DNA from: Branchiostoma belcheri | Lineage: Eukaryota > Chordata > Leptocardii > Amphioxiformes > Branchiostomatidae | DNA length: 64,000 nt | Direction of reading: 5' to 3' | NCBI RefSeq assembly: GCF_001625305.1 | Contig: NW_017803713.1 | Location: 1,249,361 to 1,313,360 of the forward strand | Shown: positions 11,470-23,283 of the stretch, one piece after another | Layout of the letters: the number at the start of each line of letters is the position of its first letter | Position numbering within the stretch: the first letter of the stretch is position 1 | Translations under genes and position numbers: made by a program | Notes under the pieces: model-generated | What the model was told of the DNA's origin: nothing | Databases searched by the model: none | The model's input: only the letters and a program-made list of their open reading frames with translations

Positions 11470-14400
11470 CTAGTAAGTATAGTAAAAGTGGAGGGAAAAG
11501 CCAATACAGAAGGCTACAAAGATGACAGGAAACACAATCCTGGCCACACGGTCAATCCTGGCCGTCACAGCCTCTATCTTCTCCAGCTTCTCTGCCTCTT
11601 CCTCCGGGTCGATGATGGATGGGGGGAAGGCGTACGAAGTAAACTCCGCGGGTATCGGGACCGTGACCACCGGGCTGTCCGGATCGCACACTCCGCGGAG
11701 CCGGTATTCGGTATTGGCCCTGGGGATGGGTTTGCAGGACTTGGCGATGTCGTCCGCCATCTCTTCCGTGCCGTACACGGACTTCCAGCCTCCTTCTGCG
11801 GCCAGCTCCCACCCGACGCGCACCAGATCTTCGCCGGGGTTACGGACTGGCTGCCGCCGTCTTCTCAGGTTCATTTCCGATGACTCCCGGTCCAACTTCT
11901 GCAGCGCGATCGACTCAGGACGCTGGGTCTTAGATCGCCGATCTTCCTTCTTGGCCTTCTTGTTGGACTTCTTAAGCTTGTTGGCCTTCTTCTGCCCCTT
12001 GTCCTTTGGCGCCGCCGGTTCCGGACTATCCGCCGCGTCTTTGTCCTCGGGCCGTGGGATGACGATCCACTTCTGGTCCGGCAGGCGGTGCCACATGATG
12101 TTCCCCGGGTCCTTCAGCTTCGGCCTGGGGATCTTGAACGGCCTGCTGATTCTATCGAAGGCGCTGACTCGGACAGCACCCTCGGGACAGCGGCGGCCGA
12201 ACAGCTCCTCCAGGCTGCTGGCAGGGGCGGTGGAGTACCCCGGGCGGGGGATCCTGATCGGAGGGTTCTCCTGCTGCTTCCGGACCTTCTTCTCCTCCTG
12301 TGGGTAACAGACATAACGGGATGTTTCAACTGTAAACTTTAGGGACAGAAAATAAACATTATAGATGTAATAATCCGCAAAACGGGTTGGTAAAATTTCA
12401 ACGTTGACTGTTATAGGATGAAACTAACAGAAATATGTTATCATTTACCAAAGAAAAGGTTAGAAAACATCGTCAACATCGTCGAATATATCAAGAAGCT
12501 ACCATCAGCAATATGCTAATATGTTATTATTTACCAAAGATAACAGATAGATGGCAATGAAAAAAAAACATTCAAAACGATTAAAATATCTGTCAATATC
12601 TTTGTAATTCACATATTTTTGCAGTGTGTCTATTTCGATTTCATTCAATCCAATAGAAAGGCCTTAGTTTAGTTCTGATACCTTCTTCAGGCGACTGGAG
12701 TAGATAAAATGGACCAGTCCTGTCTCTAACATCATCAGCGTGATGAGAGCCTGGCATCCTCCGAACCAGATGTCTACTGCTCTGGCTTCTGATATCTGTA
12801 AAGGATAAATTTATTCCTGTTAGTCATGTGCTTTACACACGTTTCAAGCCAAACATGAAGTAAAACGAATGTAGTTTACCATGCCTAGTTCTATACTTAG
12901 ATTAAGATTTTGGATCAGATACGTTTTTGGGTAGTCTCCGTGTGTCCAGGAACGCTGATTTGCCATAGGCATGGTTCTGGATACTCGTGGACTATCCAGA
13001 GTCGTGCCAAAGCCTGGCTTTAGTTAAAGTACTGTTCTGAATACAACACAGCCCTTACCCACGGCATCCGCACGCTGCTGCTCTGATAGATCATGGCCAG
13101 GTACGTGGTGACAGCCAGGCTGAACCTGCCTGTGATGTCAGACAGGCGCAGCGGCATCCACAGCTGCAGGTAGGCCGACACGACCACCGTGACAGACGGC
13201 AGGAACACCCGCAGTACGGAGCTCATCAGCCGCCGACGCAGGTGCACCAGGACGTCTATCGTGGTGTAGCCGTTGGAATCTTCATATAGGAAGAAAAACA
13301 AGGGAACGTTTTACGTCGATGAAGTAACACGTGAGGTGGCCATGCTATTTTAGCTCATTATTTTCATCCCTTATCTTGCAGACGTATTCTGCGTGTTAGT
13401 GACAAGATAGAGGCTATACACGATGTGTGGTTGTCAATTGATTTTGAATTTTAGTTGTGTTTTACTCGAAGAAAGAGAAGATCAAGAAAGACTGACCTGA
13501 GTGATAGTTGCGGCAATCGTCTAACTCCGACCGGCATGTTCCTACTGTCCTCCGGCACTGTCGACATTCCTCGCTCGTGTCACAAGACTCGTAACGCCCA
13601 AACAGACACCTGTCGATGTCGTAATCACAAGTCTTCTTGAAGAAGATGCAACCTGTAATCAATAGATAAAATCAATATGTAATATTTTGCGGAGATACTT
13701 ATTATAAGTGAGGGTGAATAATGTTTCATTTGTCTCATTCAGAATTTTAGAAATATCATTTGATTAAAGAAATAAGTAACCACTCGTGATGATAATCAAT
13801 GCACTGCACTAATAGTTAATGACCAAACATGTCCTATTCGTCTCATTATAAAATCAACATCTTCAACTTCTTTTCTAGCTCTTACAGCTCACAGCCATGA
13901 CCATTAAGTCAAAGGCAATGTCTCTTTGCATGCCATATTGCCATCATGTATTTGAACATGGCATGGCTTTGACGAATGTCGAAATATAGCAAATCACTGA
14001 ATAATCATATAAAACGCATATTAGCATCTGGCCATGGATGTAATGAGGAAGGACTTTACTTGGTTTCAACACAAAAAATATACTTATAGTTAAATCTCTC
14101 TCCATGATAATACCATCACCTTTAGTGTTGGACATGAAGGAGTGGAAGGCGCCCTGGATCTCCACTCCAGTCAGCTCAAACTGAGACACAACTTCCGTCG
14201 CGTCTGTCTTGATCGCGGCCAACGTGACGTCATCCAGTGGCAGAAGCCGCAGTCTAGCTCCACCGTCTGTGTTAACGATACAGCTTTGTTTGAGTTCATT
14301 GCTGCAGTGTTTCCCTGTGGTCTTATAACACAATACATATTTTATAATACAATTTTAAGAATTCTAATAGAAAAACATACAGGGATTGTACAGTCCATGA

Positions 14401-16481
14401 TCCAAAGCTTAGGCCCTGATGAAGAGATATTACAACCTATTTTCATGCACAGAATACGCAAACTGTGTATTCCTTGAGGCCGGAAAGTGGACCCATGATG
14501 TGCAAGAATGAATGCCCTACTTGTTACCAGTAAGTCTTATAATACTAAATTTTTTAATGGGGGAGACATGTTGAGTTTTAAGATGTCACCCGTTCTACAC
14601 AAGATGGCCTTTAAATCTTACAGAAACAAACTTATGCAATAAGATTGCCTCGAGGAGTCGATTATAACTTACATCCGCGCAGCTGCACAACGCAGGTCTG
14701 GGTGTCGAACGGGTAGTTCTTCAGCGATACTGAACACGACACCTTGAACTTTCGCCTAAAACAATAAAAGTAGCTACAACTGTAAGCAGCATAGTGTAAA
14801 AAGCATAGCTTAAGCAACATGGTAAATTAGCATAGTGTAAGCAGCATGGTGTAAGTAGCATAGTGTCAGCGGCATGGTGTAAGCAGCATATTATAAGCAG
14901 TGTACGTTGAGAGTTCAAGCAGCAAAGTGTGAGTAGCATAGTGTAAGCAGCATGGTGTAAGCAGTTTATTGTGTAAGCAGCATGGTGTCAACATCACAGT
15001 GTAAGTATGCATCATGATATTGATAATTCCATCTTGCAACAAAACTTGAGTTTACTACATGAGAATATGCTAAATTGCCATTGTTGTTGTTAGCTACAAA
15101 CGTACATGTAACACCCCAACTTACGTCATTTTGTACACGACCAGTCCTTCCTCGTTCAGCCACCTCGATGACGCCCCGCCGTCCACGGCAGCGGCCTTAC
15201 GTACCGTGGTGCCAAACGCCAGCGGCGGCGGCGAGACCAGGCTGTCAGGGGCCGGGACCCAGCCGTCAGTCAGTCCGCTCAGCGTCGTGTTGAACCAGGA
15301 GAACACGTACTCAATCGTCACGGACATGTTCTAGGATGGCGAGAAACAACGGGCATAAGTCACGACCATACTACCGAAAAATGTTAGAAGGAATGTAAGA
15401 CAACTTACCTTTAGTGTAAATCGCATGAGATCCTGAAGCAAAATCCAACACCGCGGATGTCTAGAATGATACATGGGTCCTAGTATCGTTAATTACAATG
15501 TCAAGAGAGGCTACTGAAGCAAAATTCAAGATCAAGGTTGTCATATATGAATGATAAAGTTAATTTTCATGTATCATCGTTAGTTACAATGACATCAGAA
15601 GCCACTAAAGCAAAAGCAAGCACTAATATAGAACGCTAGAGCTAGTATCGCCAGTAATGATGTCATTAAACGTTACTAAAGTAAAATCCCTCATCAAGAA
15701 TGTCTAGAATGATACGGACGACCCACTTGTAGTATCATTAGTAAGTGTCATAAGAAGCATTACTGAAACAAAATCAAACGCTAACTAGGTTGTCTAGAAT
15801 GATAAAGGTAACATACATGTCGTATCGTTAGTTACAATGTCATGAGAAAATACAGGACGAAATCCAACACCAAGGGTTGTCTAGAATGATTCAGGAGACC
15901 CTATATCGTTACAATATAGTAACAATGTCATGAAACAAAGGTTATCTAGAGATAAAGCAGTCATTCATATCACATCATACTTTTAAACTTAAATATAGTG
16001 CCAATAAGCAATGACCAATACCGCATGTTTGTCGGAAAGCTGACCGACATGGCGAAGGTAGGCTGATACAGCGATGTCAAATCCACCACCTAGTATGAAA
16101 AGGGAATACAAACCTGTGAGAAAATTATCTTTGGGTAAATAAGCAATTAAAGAAGCTTGTTGTAATTAACAACTGTACATTTGTATTTACTACCTTTTTG
16201 TAGGAATAAAATACTGGTTACACAACGTGCTCAGTTAAAATACATCCTCTTAGATATGTACTCAATCTATTATCCTTTGTATTTACAATCGAAGTAATTC
16301 TTTTTGCTAGGTAATATAACAATTATTTAACATTGCTCATGTGCTCATGATGAGGTCACATTTCCAAACCGGATCCGGGCCGGGCTGTTTTGAAAAAAAA
16401 GTAGTAGTAGTAGTAGTGGTAGTAGTAATAGTAGTAGTAGAAGTAGTAGTAGTGGTAGTGGTAGTAGTAGTAGTAGTAGTA

Positions 16482-16514
<33 letters not shown>

Positions 16515-16706
16515 ATTGATAAGTAATTATATTCAGAAAATTTCTTAGTTAACCTAGTACTGGATGTGAAACATACCTTCCGTTCCCAGTAACAATGTGC
16601 TCCTATTGTAACTCGGCAGAATGGACTCCGGACCCGCTGACTGTAGTCTCCTCGCCTCCAGCCACGTGCGTGTGCCGTTTGGGTCCTCTGTCGGGTTCAG
16701 TAACCC
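11470..16706 (-). CDS. Cys-loop channel core exons (copy B)
   Basis: Nine exons from 16577-16706 to 11470-12297 form the constant core. Exon 14673-14755 encodes the Cys-loop (C, 13 residues including NYPFDTQT, C). Exon 14120-14314 starts with WKHCSNELKQSC and ends near beta9. Exon 13497-13652 encodes an eight-cysteine insert. Exon 13059-13279 encodes M1 and M2, with arginine at 0' near residue 684 and leucine at 9' near 693. Exon 12682-12795 encodes M3 (ISEARAVDIWFGGCQ) intact. The last exon (275 residues) holds the basic M3-M4 loop and M4, ending at TAA or TAG on the minus strand at 11470. The M2-M3 signature places it nearer to anionic glycine and GABA-A type receptors than to cationic ones. 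Confidence 0.85.
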
Positions 16707-19700
16707 CTGAAATTTAATTTACATGCTAACGTTTTTTAAATACAACATAACGGGGAATTTTTTAGGTATACAAGTATTGATATTTCACTTTGATTTGATA
16801 AAAGTAAATTAAATGTTTTCACAAAGTCTTAACATAACAATATATGGTTACATCTTTCATGCTATTGGGATGTAACTACAGTTTACATTTTAGTACCTCT
16901 TTAAGCTATAGATCTTAATTAAATATGTATAAATAGTGTGTATTATCTCTTGGCAAAAATGAAAGGTTTCCTTTCCATCCCTAGAACTAGTTTAATAATG
17001 GAAATCTCAAATAGGATTACATGTATAAATTTCAGGATTATTTTAATTATACTTACATCGACATATTGGAAGCCCATGTCTCCTGTAGAAATATAAAAAC
17101 AGCTTTATTTTTAAACATGTCACAGTTCTTAGCTTAATTGAAAAGAGGAACATAAAATACATGCATTGCTCTTCGTATACTGGTTGGAATGAAAAGATTA
17201 TTATACATTAGGTAACTATGTATTTATTCTTAAGGAAGGTAACATAATATGATTGCTATATAGCAAAACATTCCATCCTTAATACCATTGCCGTGCAATA
17301 AATTTTATGTTTATTTGCAAAGAGGATACGTGTCTGTGAAGAACTGACCTGAACAGAGTTGAACTTCATAGCACAGCCGAGTATCTCCGGACTGCCCAGG
17401 GCATTGATAATCCCCACAGCCCTCTGGCAGGTTGAGACACTCGCGCTCTCTGGTCTGCTGACCAAACCCACAGCCGACGCTACAGTTGGACCAGGAGCCC
17501 CAAGCTGACCACGACTGTATCTCTGCGTCACAAGATGTAAAGAAACGTTGGCATTTTTTCTCATGTTGGGTGGGGGTGGGGGGCATGATATGATTTTCTT
17601 GATATTTCGGTTGCTCTTCGTCTCCGAAAAATAGTAGTGTAAGTTTTGTTCATTCAGTAGTATTTTGTTATACAACTGTGAGGGGGAGTTTTTGTTAAAT
17701 TTTTTATATGAGAAAAAGTCATAGAACGATTGAGTCATGGATTTTCATGACTTTGGGAATGGAGGAAGCTTAGCCAAAGCTTTACACAAATTATACTAAC
17801 GAGGTCTTAAATTGTTTAGTTAATGAAATTCTATGTAATCTATGGCAGGTGTAATATCAACGGATACCAATTATGCAAACACGGGTCTGATTCAAATTAT
17901 CTTTACTAAAATGACATGATTCAATATTAGTTAATGATGAGAATTCCCATTGACATGCTTTTGGTAGCATTTGTACTCATTGCATAATTTCTGAGGAGAG
18001 TCTAGAATAGCTTTTTTGGTAACATAAGACTGTCGTTAGGTGAAGAATATGATAAGCTAATTCATGTAAAAGAAAAAAATAAACAAATAAAAAACATTCA
18101 CGGTCATAAAAGGGTAACATCATTTGGCGAAGGTAGGAGATCGTGGAGCTCTTGATAAAGTTTAATGCCACTAAGCATAGATTATTTAAATGTTAAAGCC
18201 ATTTGTATAAGTATAGCATTTACATGTGGAAATCATATCTAAATGTCACGGATTCAATATTATCTAATTTGAAAAGAGAAGATCATCAGTCAAAAAGGTT
18301 CATGTACAAGCCCATGTCCATGATCAATAACTTAGATAGAATTCCCGTGTTGTCCTACCGTCTGCACACCGGAGAACCTCCATTCTCATGCTGATATGGA
18401 TGTGCCAGTCCGAAGGGCGGAACCGGACGAAGCGAGCTGATACAGGTGGATCTAGGAAATGCCAGATTTGGCTTTGCGTGTCGCTGTTGCCATCGAACTC
18501 CTTTTGATTTGAGAACAGAAAATTTGTATACCTAATCATAATATTTTCTAGAAGTATTTGTAGAGACGGTAAACACATGTTGTAACGTCAGGTGCTGTTA
18601 GCTATCAAATCCACAAAAGAATACTTATTTCAGAAAGAAAAGGGCATATTGCAAGGTAATGCATTTTGCAACGTTCACTTTCAGTACCAATGGGTAATGT
18701 GGAAAGGCTGTTCTAGTACATCACCTTGTCTTGTCCTTCTTCAGAGTAAGTGTTCCAGTTGCTGCCATCACAGCTATATTGTAGCTTATACCTTGTTACC
18801 CATTGGTCCATGTCGTCTCTCCCTTGTGTGATGACACCTGATACTACGGTGGGTGACTTCAGGTCAACCTTAATTCGACGATAAATAAACGTAATACAGG
18901 AAAAGAAAATTAAAGATAATGCCCATAGCAATATCATAAAAATCTGGTCACTAAATTAGAAACAAAGCGTTCTCCTAGAGCGGAGGTATTGTTGAACATG
19001 TTTTGCAACCTTACAAGGTCTATTTGGGAATCAAAAAGACGTCAGACTTCAGTTGTTAAACGCATTAAGTACTGGTAGGATATCATATTCAAAAGAAACA
19101 TTATGTACAAAACATAATTATTAATAGATTATAATTGTGACATTATAGAATTAACACGCCTAGGCCCATGAAGGTCATATATGGTGCGTGTTCTTTCGTC
19201 AGCTACGTTGTCAAAATATAATCACTTTTGCCAGTTAATTTTAGTCATGGAGGTGAGCTAGAGGAGTAGAGTGGAACATTCCCACCAATCACAGTAGGGG
19301 CACTCTTACTAAATAGCTAAACAATGCTTGCAGCGAGATGTGCGAAGGGGTGGGTCTGACAACTCGTTCTGTGCAGTATAACCAGCTACAAGGTGATATG
19401 CCTGCTATACAGATATGCTAAGCTAAAAATTCTCAGTATCTACATTGACCTAACATAGTATTCTCTAGTTTAATGGTTTCATCCTACCTGAAGCCACTGG
19501 TCAGTATTGTTCTCGCGAGCACACCAAGCTCCTGCCCATCTGGTTTCCACAGCGCTATTCCCGACTTGAGAGTTTAAAAGCGCTTTCTCCGTAGAGCAGG
19601 CATGATGAATGGAAGATGCGTTAATCCCAACGTCATTATTTCCCGCGACCGACGGCACACTAGTGCATGTCTCTACAACATTGTAAATATCACATTCTCA

Positions 19701-22700
19701 GCAAACTAGTAGATAATTGTATTAGAGAGAACAAGTAAAAACGTTGGTGAATGGTGACGTTTGTTTGTATTTGTTTCATTTTTATATACATATCTGTACA
19801 GCTTTAATCACAGCTACAATGTATATGGCTGATCTAAAACCCAGGTTTGTTATATGGTTTCACAGGAACATTCTTTGGAAGCAATTAGGTACAGCCCTTG
19901 CATACCGGCCAGTCTGAGCCCGCGTTCGCAGAACCAGCTAAAAGAAGTCAAGTTATGGAAGGTGTTACTGGTTCACTGTGTACTAAAGCTAGGTGCTACT
20001 GGTCCACCTTGTACTGAAGCTAGGTGTTACTGATTCACGGTGTACTGAAGCTAGGTGCTACTGGTCCACCTTGTACTGAAGCTAGGTGTTACTGATTCAC
20101 GGTGTACTGAAGCTAGGTGTTACTGATTCACGGTGTACTGAAGCTAGGTGTTACTGATTCACGGTGTACTGAAGCTAGGTGTTACTGATTCACGGTGTAC
20201 TGAAGCTAGGTGTTACTGATTCACGGTGTACTGAAGCTATAGGTTTTACGGCCACTTAGTCTTTATCTTCATATTTGTATTAGTATTGCATGAATGCTTT
20301 GACAGAATTTCAAAAATTGCACGAATGCATTTTTGTTGTTATGCGTATAGAATGCACCATTTTGTGCGAAATGCGGCTTTTTGCACACAGACTATTAATG
20401 ACCGTCTTTATTGATGTTTCAAATACGTTTCTTTCATCACGAGAGGACAAACAACATAGAACATTTTTGTTGCTCACAAGAAAGGCATAGGAGCGGTATA
20501 TTGAAGCTTTATGCTTCAAATAAGGTTTTAGTTTCAACGAATATCGACATGTAACCACCTGTGAACACAATGTGACCACCTGTGAACACAATGTGACCAC
20601 CTGTGAACACAATGTGACCACCTGTGAACACCATGATATTGCACCTTACAAAATCCGATTTCAAATGTTAAGTAAATACTACATGTCTACACGTCATGTT
20701 ATTGTACAGGCCAAAAGCAAAGGACCCATTGTACTTTGTACTATTTTAATTATTTTGATCTTAAAGGATCTGCAGAATAGAACACGATGTTAGCATGAAC
20801 TAGATATTTCTACACACGTATTGTGTCCAAAATATATCAACACATCGAAAGTTTCCCAACAGTCTGTTAACAACAAAATTCTTTGTAAAACATTAAGCTT
20901 CTTACTTACTTTGTGAGAAGGCAAAAGAACCGCCCCAATAGCCATACCTGAAAAACAAATACCATTTCTTATCAAGCATGTTACAAATATAGGGAACTCT
21001 CATACTGATAATATAAATAGAAACCATTTATACACTATGTTTCCATGGTATATCTTGCTACAAAGCAAACTCATCGGCTTTCTATGTACAATGTGTAAGG
21101 ACCACATGTTACTAACGCAGCGGTGCTGACTCCGTGCTGGTTGGAACCTTGGTACGAGGATTGCCCAGGGAGTTTGTAGACCGTGACTTCTCCGCCCGTG
21201 GCCGGGATTCTGCCGTCATGGATAGCGGCACGACAGATACCGGAGTCCTTGTAGAGGAATAGAGGCATCAAAATGAAGGAATAAATGATTTAGTGACAAC
21301 ACTGTAATTGGAGACTACTATTAAAAACAGCGTTGATCACACTTACGTCTGTGTAAATGGCAGTACCCCAGACAGTCGCCCATCTCAAATCCGCACAGCC
21401 AGCAGGGCAGACCACTCTGTGGTGGGGCAGAGAACAGATAAAGTGAGATTCCAGACGCGAAGAAATTGTGTTTTTGCACTAACATCAGTAAAAAAAATAT
21501 ATTAATATATCGCAAGGGCCATAACAGTGTAATGAGGATGGTGGACAAATTCTTTTGAAACAATACCATTCTTATACTGCATCGTTATCGTGGCTTCTCA
21601 TTCTGATGTTTTACTAAATTCTCAGGAATAAGTGAAATACAGTACTGATGGCTGTTGGCTTACGTAAATGCTTCTCCATCCATATGTCGGGACTGTGTGG
21701 TGCAGCTGATTTGTTCTGAAAGTAAAAGGTAAATCCTCTATTGATACGCTAGAACTGTCATTCGAAAGTCTTTTTTTGGCGAGCCCATAAAAACAGTTTT
21801 ACGCCAAGCGGGTCCCTGCCTTGGTAAAACACTAGATAGGATGCTGTATCACGTTTGGCGGGAAAACAACCGTTTAATTGCTCACTGAACAAAAACTTAT
21901 AATAAAACAACAACATGTACCAAACTAGCAAATAAGAAAACAGCAAAAGGCAATAGAAACGATAACATGTAAAAAAAGGATCATAATGTCTTGAAAAAGG
22001 CTGGTTTACCGTTGGCATCTGTACACATTTATTTAATTGTAAACCGGTTTGAGTGAACAATGTGGGATTGAGTTAAGGTCTAGATATGTTTATGTGTTGC
22101 TTTTGGTTTCCTGGCTTTTGAATATATATCAAATTTTGGAGTTTTAGAACAAGATGGGCATTAAAATCGTGTCACCCTCTTCCCGGCCGAGAACAGAAGC
22201 TACCTACCGACAAAAATTCGTTACCGTACATGTAACATGATCTACCCAGTCCAGATCATAAGATATCGAAACCGAAGGTTCCGCTGCAGTACCATGATAT
22301 CATTTTGAGGTTTTGTCAAGCCCTCTTGAGTTATCGAGTTGACAGACGGACATTCGGACGGAAAAACCACACAAACACACACACGCGCGCGCGCACACAC
22401 ACACACACACACATACACACACACACACACATACATACATACACGAATGCTGACAAAAACATAACTTTCAAAAAAAATTCATGGTGACAGTAGTAATGCA
22501 AAATTGGTAATTCGTGATGTACAACATTACTGTGTGAAATTACATGAACAAGTATAATGTGAAGCTTCGTCAACATTGCAAGAAATTCTAGATACGACCC
22601 TACAACCGTGGTAAGCCAACATCATTTGTATAGGTAGACCACATCAAACAATAAAGAGAATTAGATGACGTACAATTTTTTGATATGATCTAAGTTACAA

Positions 22701-22911
22701 ATACTACAAAAGTAGAAAACTTCAAGTGTCGGTACAAGCAAGCTTCCCATTTAACTGACCAATCTACATGTGCTACATTTTTACGACCCTCATTAGATAG
22801 TCTCAACTTTGATACCATGTCATGCTAACAACGAGACCACACACCGTTGGAAACCGGTGAGAAAACGCAGAGAAGGCAGACAAGAAGGCTGCAGATGACA
22901 GACCAACTCAT
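11470..22911 (-). CDS. Copy B: LCCL-discoidin-TSP1-Cys-loop channel fusion, complete
   Basis: Twenty exons assemble into one frame of 3060 bases (1019 residues plus stop). In transcript order they are 22845-22911, 21664-21715, 21347-21416, 21117-21247, 20910-20947, 19906-19937, 19488-19670, 18725-18868, 18359-18500, 17349-17522, 17057-17082, 16577-16706, 16022-16089, 15125-15330, 14673-14755, 14120-14314, 13497-13652, 13059-13279, 12682-12795 and 11470-12297. Every junction has GT/AG and matching phase. Approximate residues: signal peptide 1-22, LCCL 23-119, F5/8C 131-287, TSP1 287-345, channel extracellular part 354-633, M1-M3 650-744, M3-M4 loop then M4 near 1000. The start is the ATG of a hydrophobic leader (MSWSVICSLLVCLLCVF). 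The predicted product is a plasma membrane channel subunit carrying a large adhesive head. Ligand and partners are unknown. Its 5' flank matches that of copy C. Confidence 0.75.
14770..15005. repeat. 15-bp GCATAGTGTAAGCAG minisatellite in copy B intron
   Basis: Degenerate units at the position of the copy A 28-bp array. Confidence 0.8.
16400..16515. repeat. (TAG)n microsatellite in copy B intron
   Basis: Counterpart of the (CTA)n array of copy A in the matching intron. Confidence 0.9.
17349..17522 (-). CDS. TSP1 repeat exon (copy B)
   Basis: A 58-codon exon in phase 1-1, same length as in copy A. The peptide runs EIQSWSAWGSWSNCSVGCG, then RERECLN, and ends VQLC. Six cysteines and the layered tryptophans are present. 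It connects the LCCL-discoidin head to the channel core. The intron upstream (17523-18358) shows no clear similarity to the pre-TSP1 introns of A and C, which do resemble each other. Confidence 0.9.
18359..19670 (-). CDS. F5/8 type C (discoidin) domain exons (copy B)
   Basis: Three exons (19488-19670, 18725-18868, 18359-18500) encode about 156 residues. The module starts at a cysteine (CTSVPSVAGNND) and contains the canonical QWLQVDL followed by VVSGVITQGR and YKLQYSCDGSNW. It ends with ARFVRFRP and MRMEVLRC. First and last cysteines are in the expected places. Discoidin domains bind membranes, glycans or matrix proteins. The module follows LCCL and joins TSP1 in phase 1. The intron between 18869 and 19487 holds no recognised repeat; the intron between 19938 and 20909 holds two tandem arrays. 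Confidence 0.88.
19958..20241. repeat. 31-bp tandem repeat in copy B intron
   Basis: About nine units of GGTGTTACTGATTCACGGTG plus 11 bases, five of them nearly identical. It lies in the intron between the LCCL exons and the TGSANAGSDWP linker exon. Confidence 0.9.
20548..20632. repeat. 21-bp tandem repeat in copy B intron
   Basis: Four units of GACCACCTGTGAACACAATGT. Confidence 0.9.
20910..21715 (-). CDS. LCCL domain exons (copy B)
   Basis: Four exons (21664-21715, 21347-21416, 21117-21247, 20910-20947) encode one complete LCCL module. It begins ISCTTQSRHMDGEAFT, continues with CPAGC and VWGTAIYTD, has the diagnostic SGICRAAIHDG, then GQSSYQGSNQHGV and ends YGYWGGSFAFSQ. The CPAGC, ICRAAIH and NGV-type motifs are the signature of the family found in cochlin and Limulus factor C. 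The signal exon joins it in phase 1. Known LCCL domains are secreted and have been linked to defence and lipid or polysaccharide binding; a role here is inference. The junction to the next small exon (19906-19937, TGSANAGSDWP) depends on choosing the acceptor GAG before 19670. Confidence 0.85.
22130..22442. repeat. Dispersed repeat fragment plus (CA)n in first intron of copy B
   Basis: Shares AGATATC(G/A)AAACCG, GCGCTGCAGTACCA-like and CTTGAGTTATC with TTGAC(A)GACGGAC sequences with the element in copy C at 28921-29693. A CA-rich microsatellite follows at 22371-22442. Confidence 0.65.
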
Positions 22912-23007
22912 CTTGGAACTTCCCACCGTCGCTGAAACCAAGACCGCTCCAACCCAGACCTAGCTGCACACACTCCGAACAAAATTTCTGTTGTAACACA
23001 CCGATGG

Positions 23008-23019
23008 TTGTGATAAATA
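23008..23019 (-). promoter_or_regulatory. Candidate TATA-like element upstream of copy B
   Basis: On the minus strand this reads TATTTATCACAA, about 97 bases before the ATG. The same block occurs before copy C at 34666-34677, inside a short stretch of flank conserved between the two genes. It is a plausible core promoter position, but no start site was observed. Confidence 0.3.
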
Positions 23020-23082
23020 TTCCACACCTAGGCAATTAGCGTAATTAAGGTCACCACTTTATTGATAGCACACACGACACGC

Positions 23083-23283
23083 TAGCCTGGTGTCCAGTCT
23101 GTCGTGGTTTGGGCAGGCTCTCTTCCGGCTTACTCAACTTGGTACCCGTTGAAGTTCAATTAGCATGTGCCACCCAATCAAACTCCTACAGGGCGCAAGT
23201 TGAGCTAGGCGGGAGGGGGAGGGGGCAATACTACAGCCCCAAAGACAACCCGCCAAAACTACGATTGACTGGGCACCAGACTA
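23083..23283. mobile_element. TAGCCTGG-type inverted-repeat element upstream of copy B
   Basis: Left end TAGCCTGGTGTCCAGTCT and right end complementary (ACTGGGCACCAGACTA), about 200 bp. The flanking 9-mers (ACGACACGC and ACGATACAA) agree at six of nine places. A related element sits at the same place before copy C, so insertion predates that duplication. Confidence 0.7.

Noticed and set aside
11522-12307. 261-codon plus-strand open frame over the last exon of copy B, and similar frames at 25129-25983, 25253-25948 and 6989-7684
   Set aside because: They are antisense to the GC-rich M3-M4 loop exon. The sense strand gives a conserved channel loop plus M4 with proper splice context; the antisense peptides have no recognisable family.
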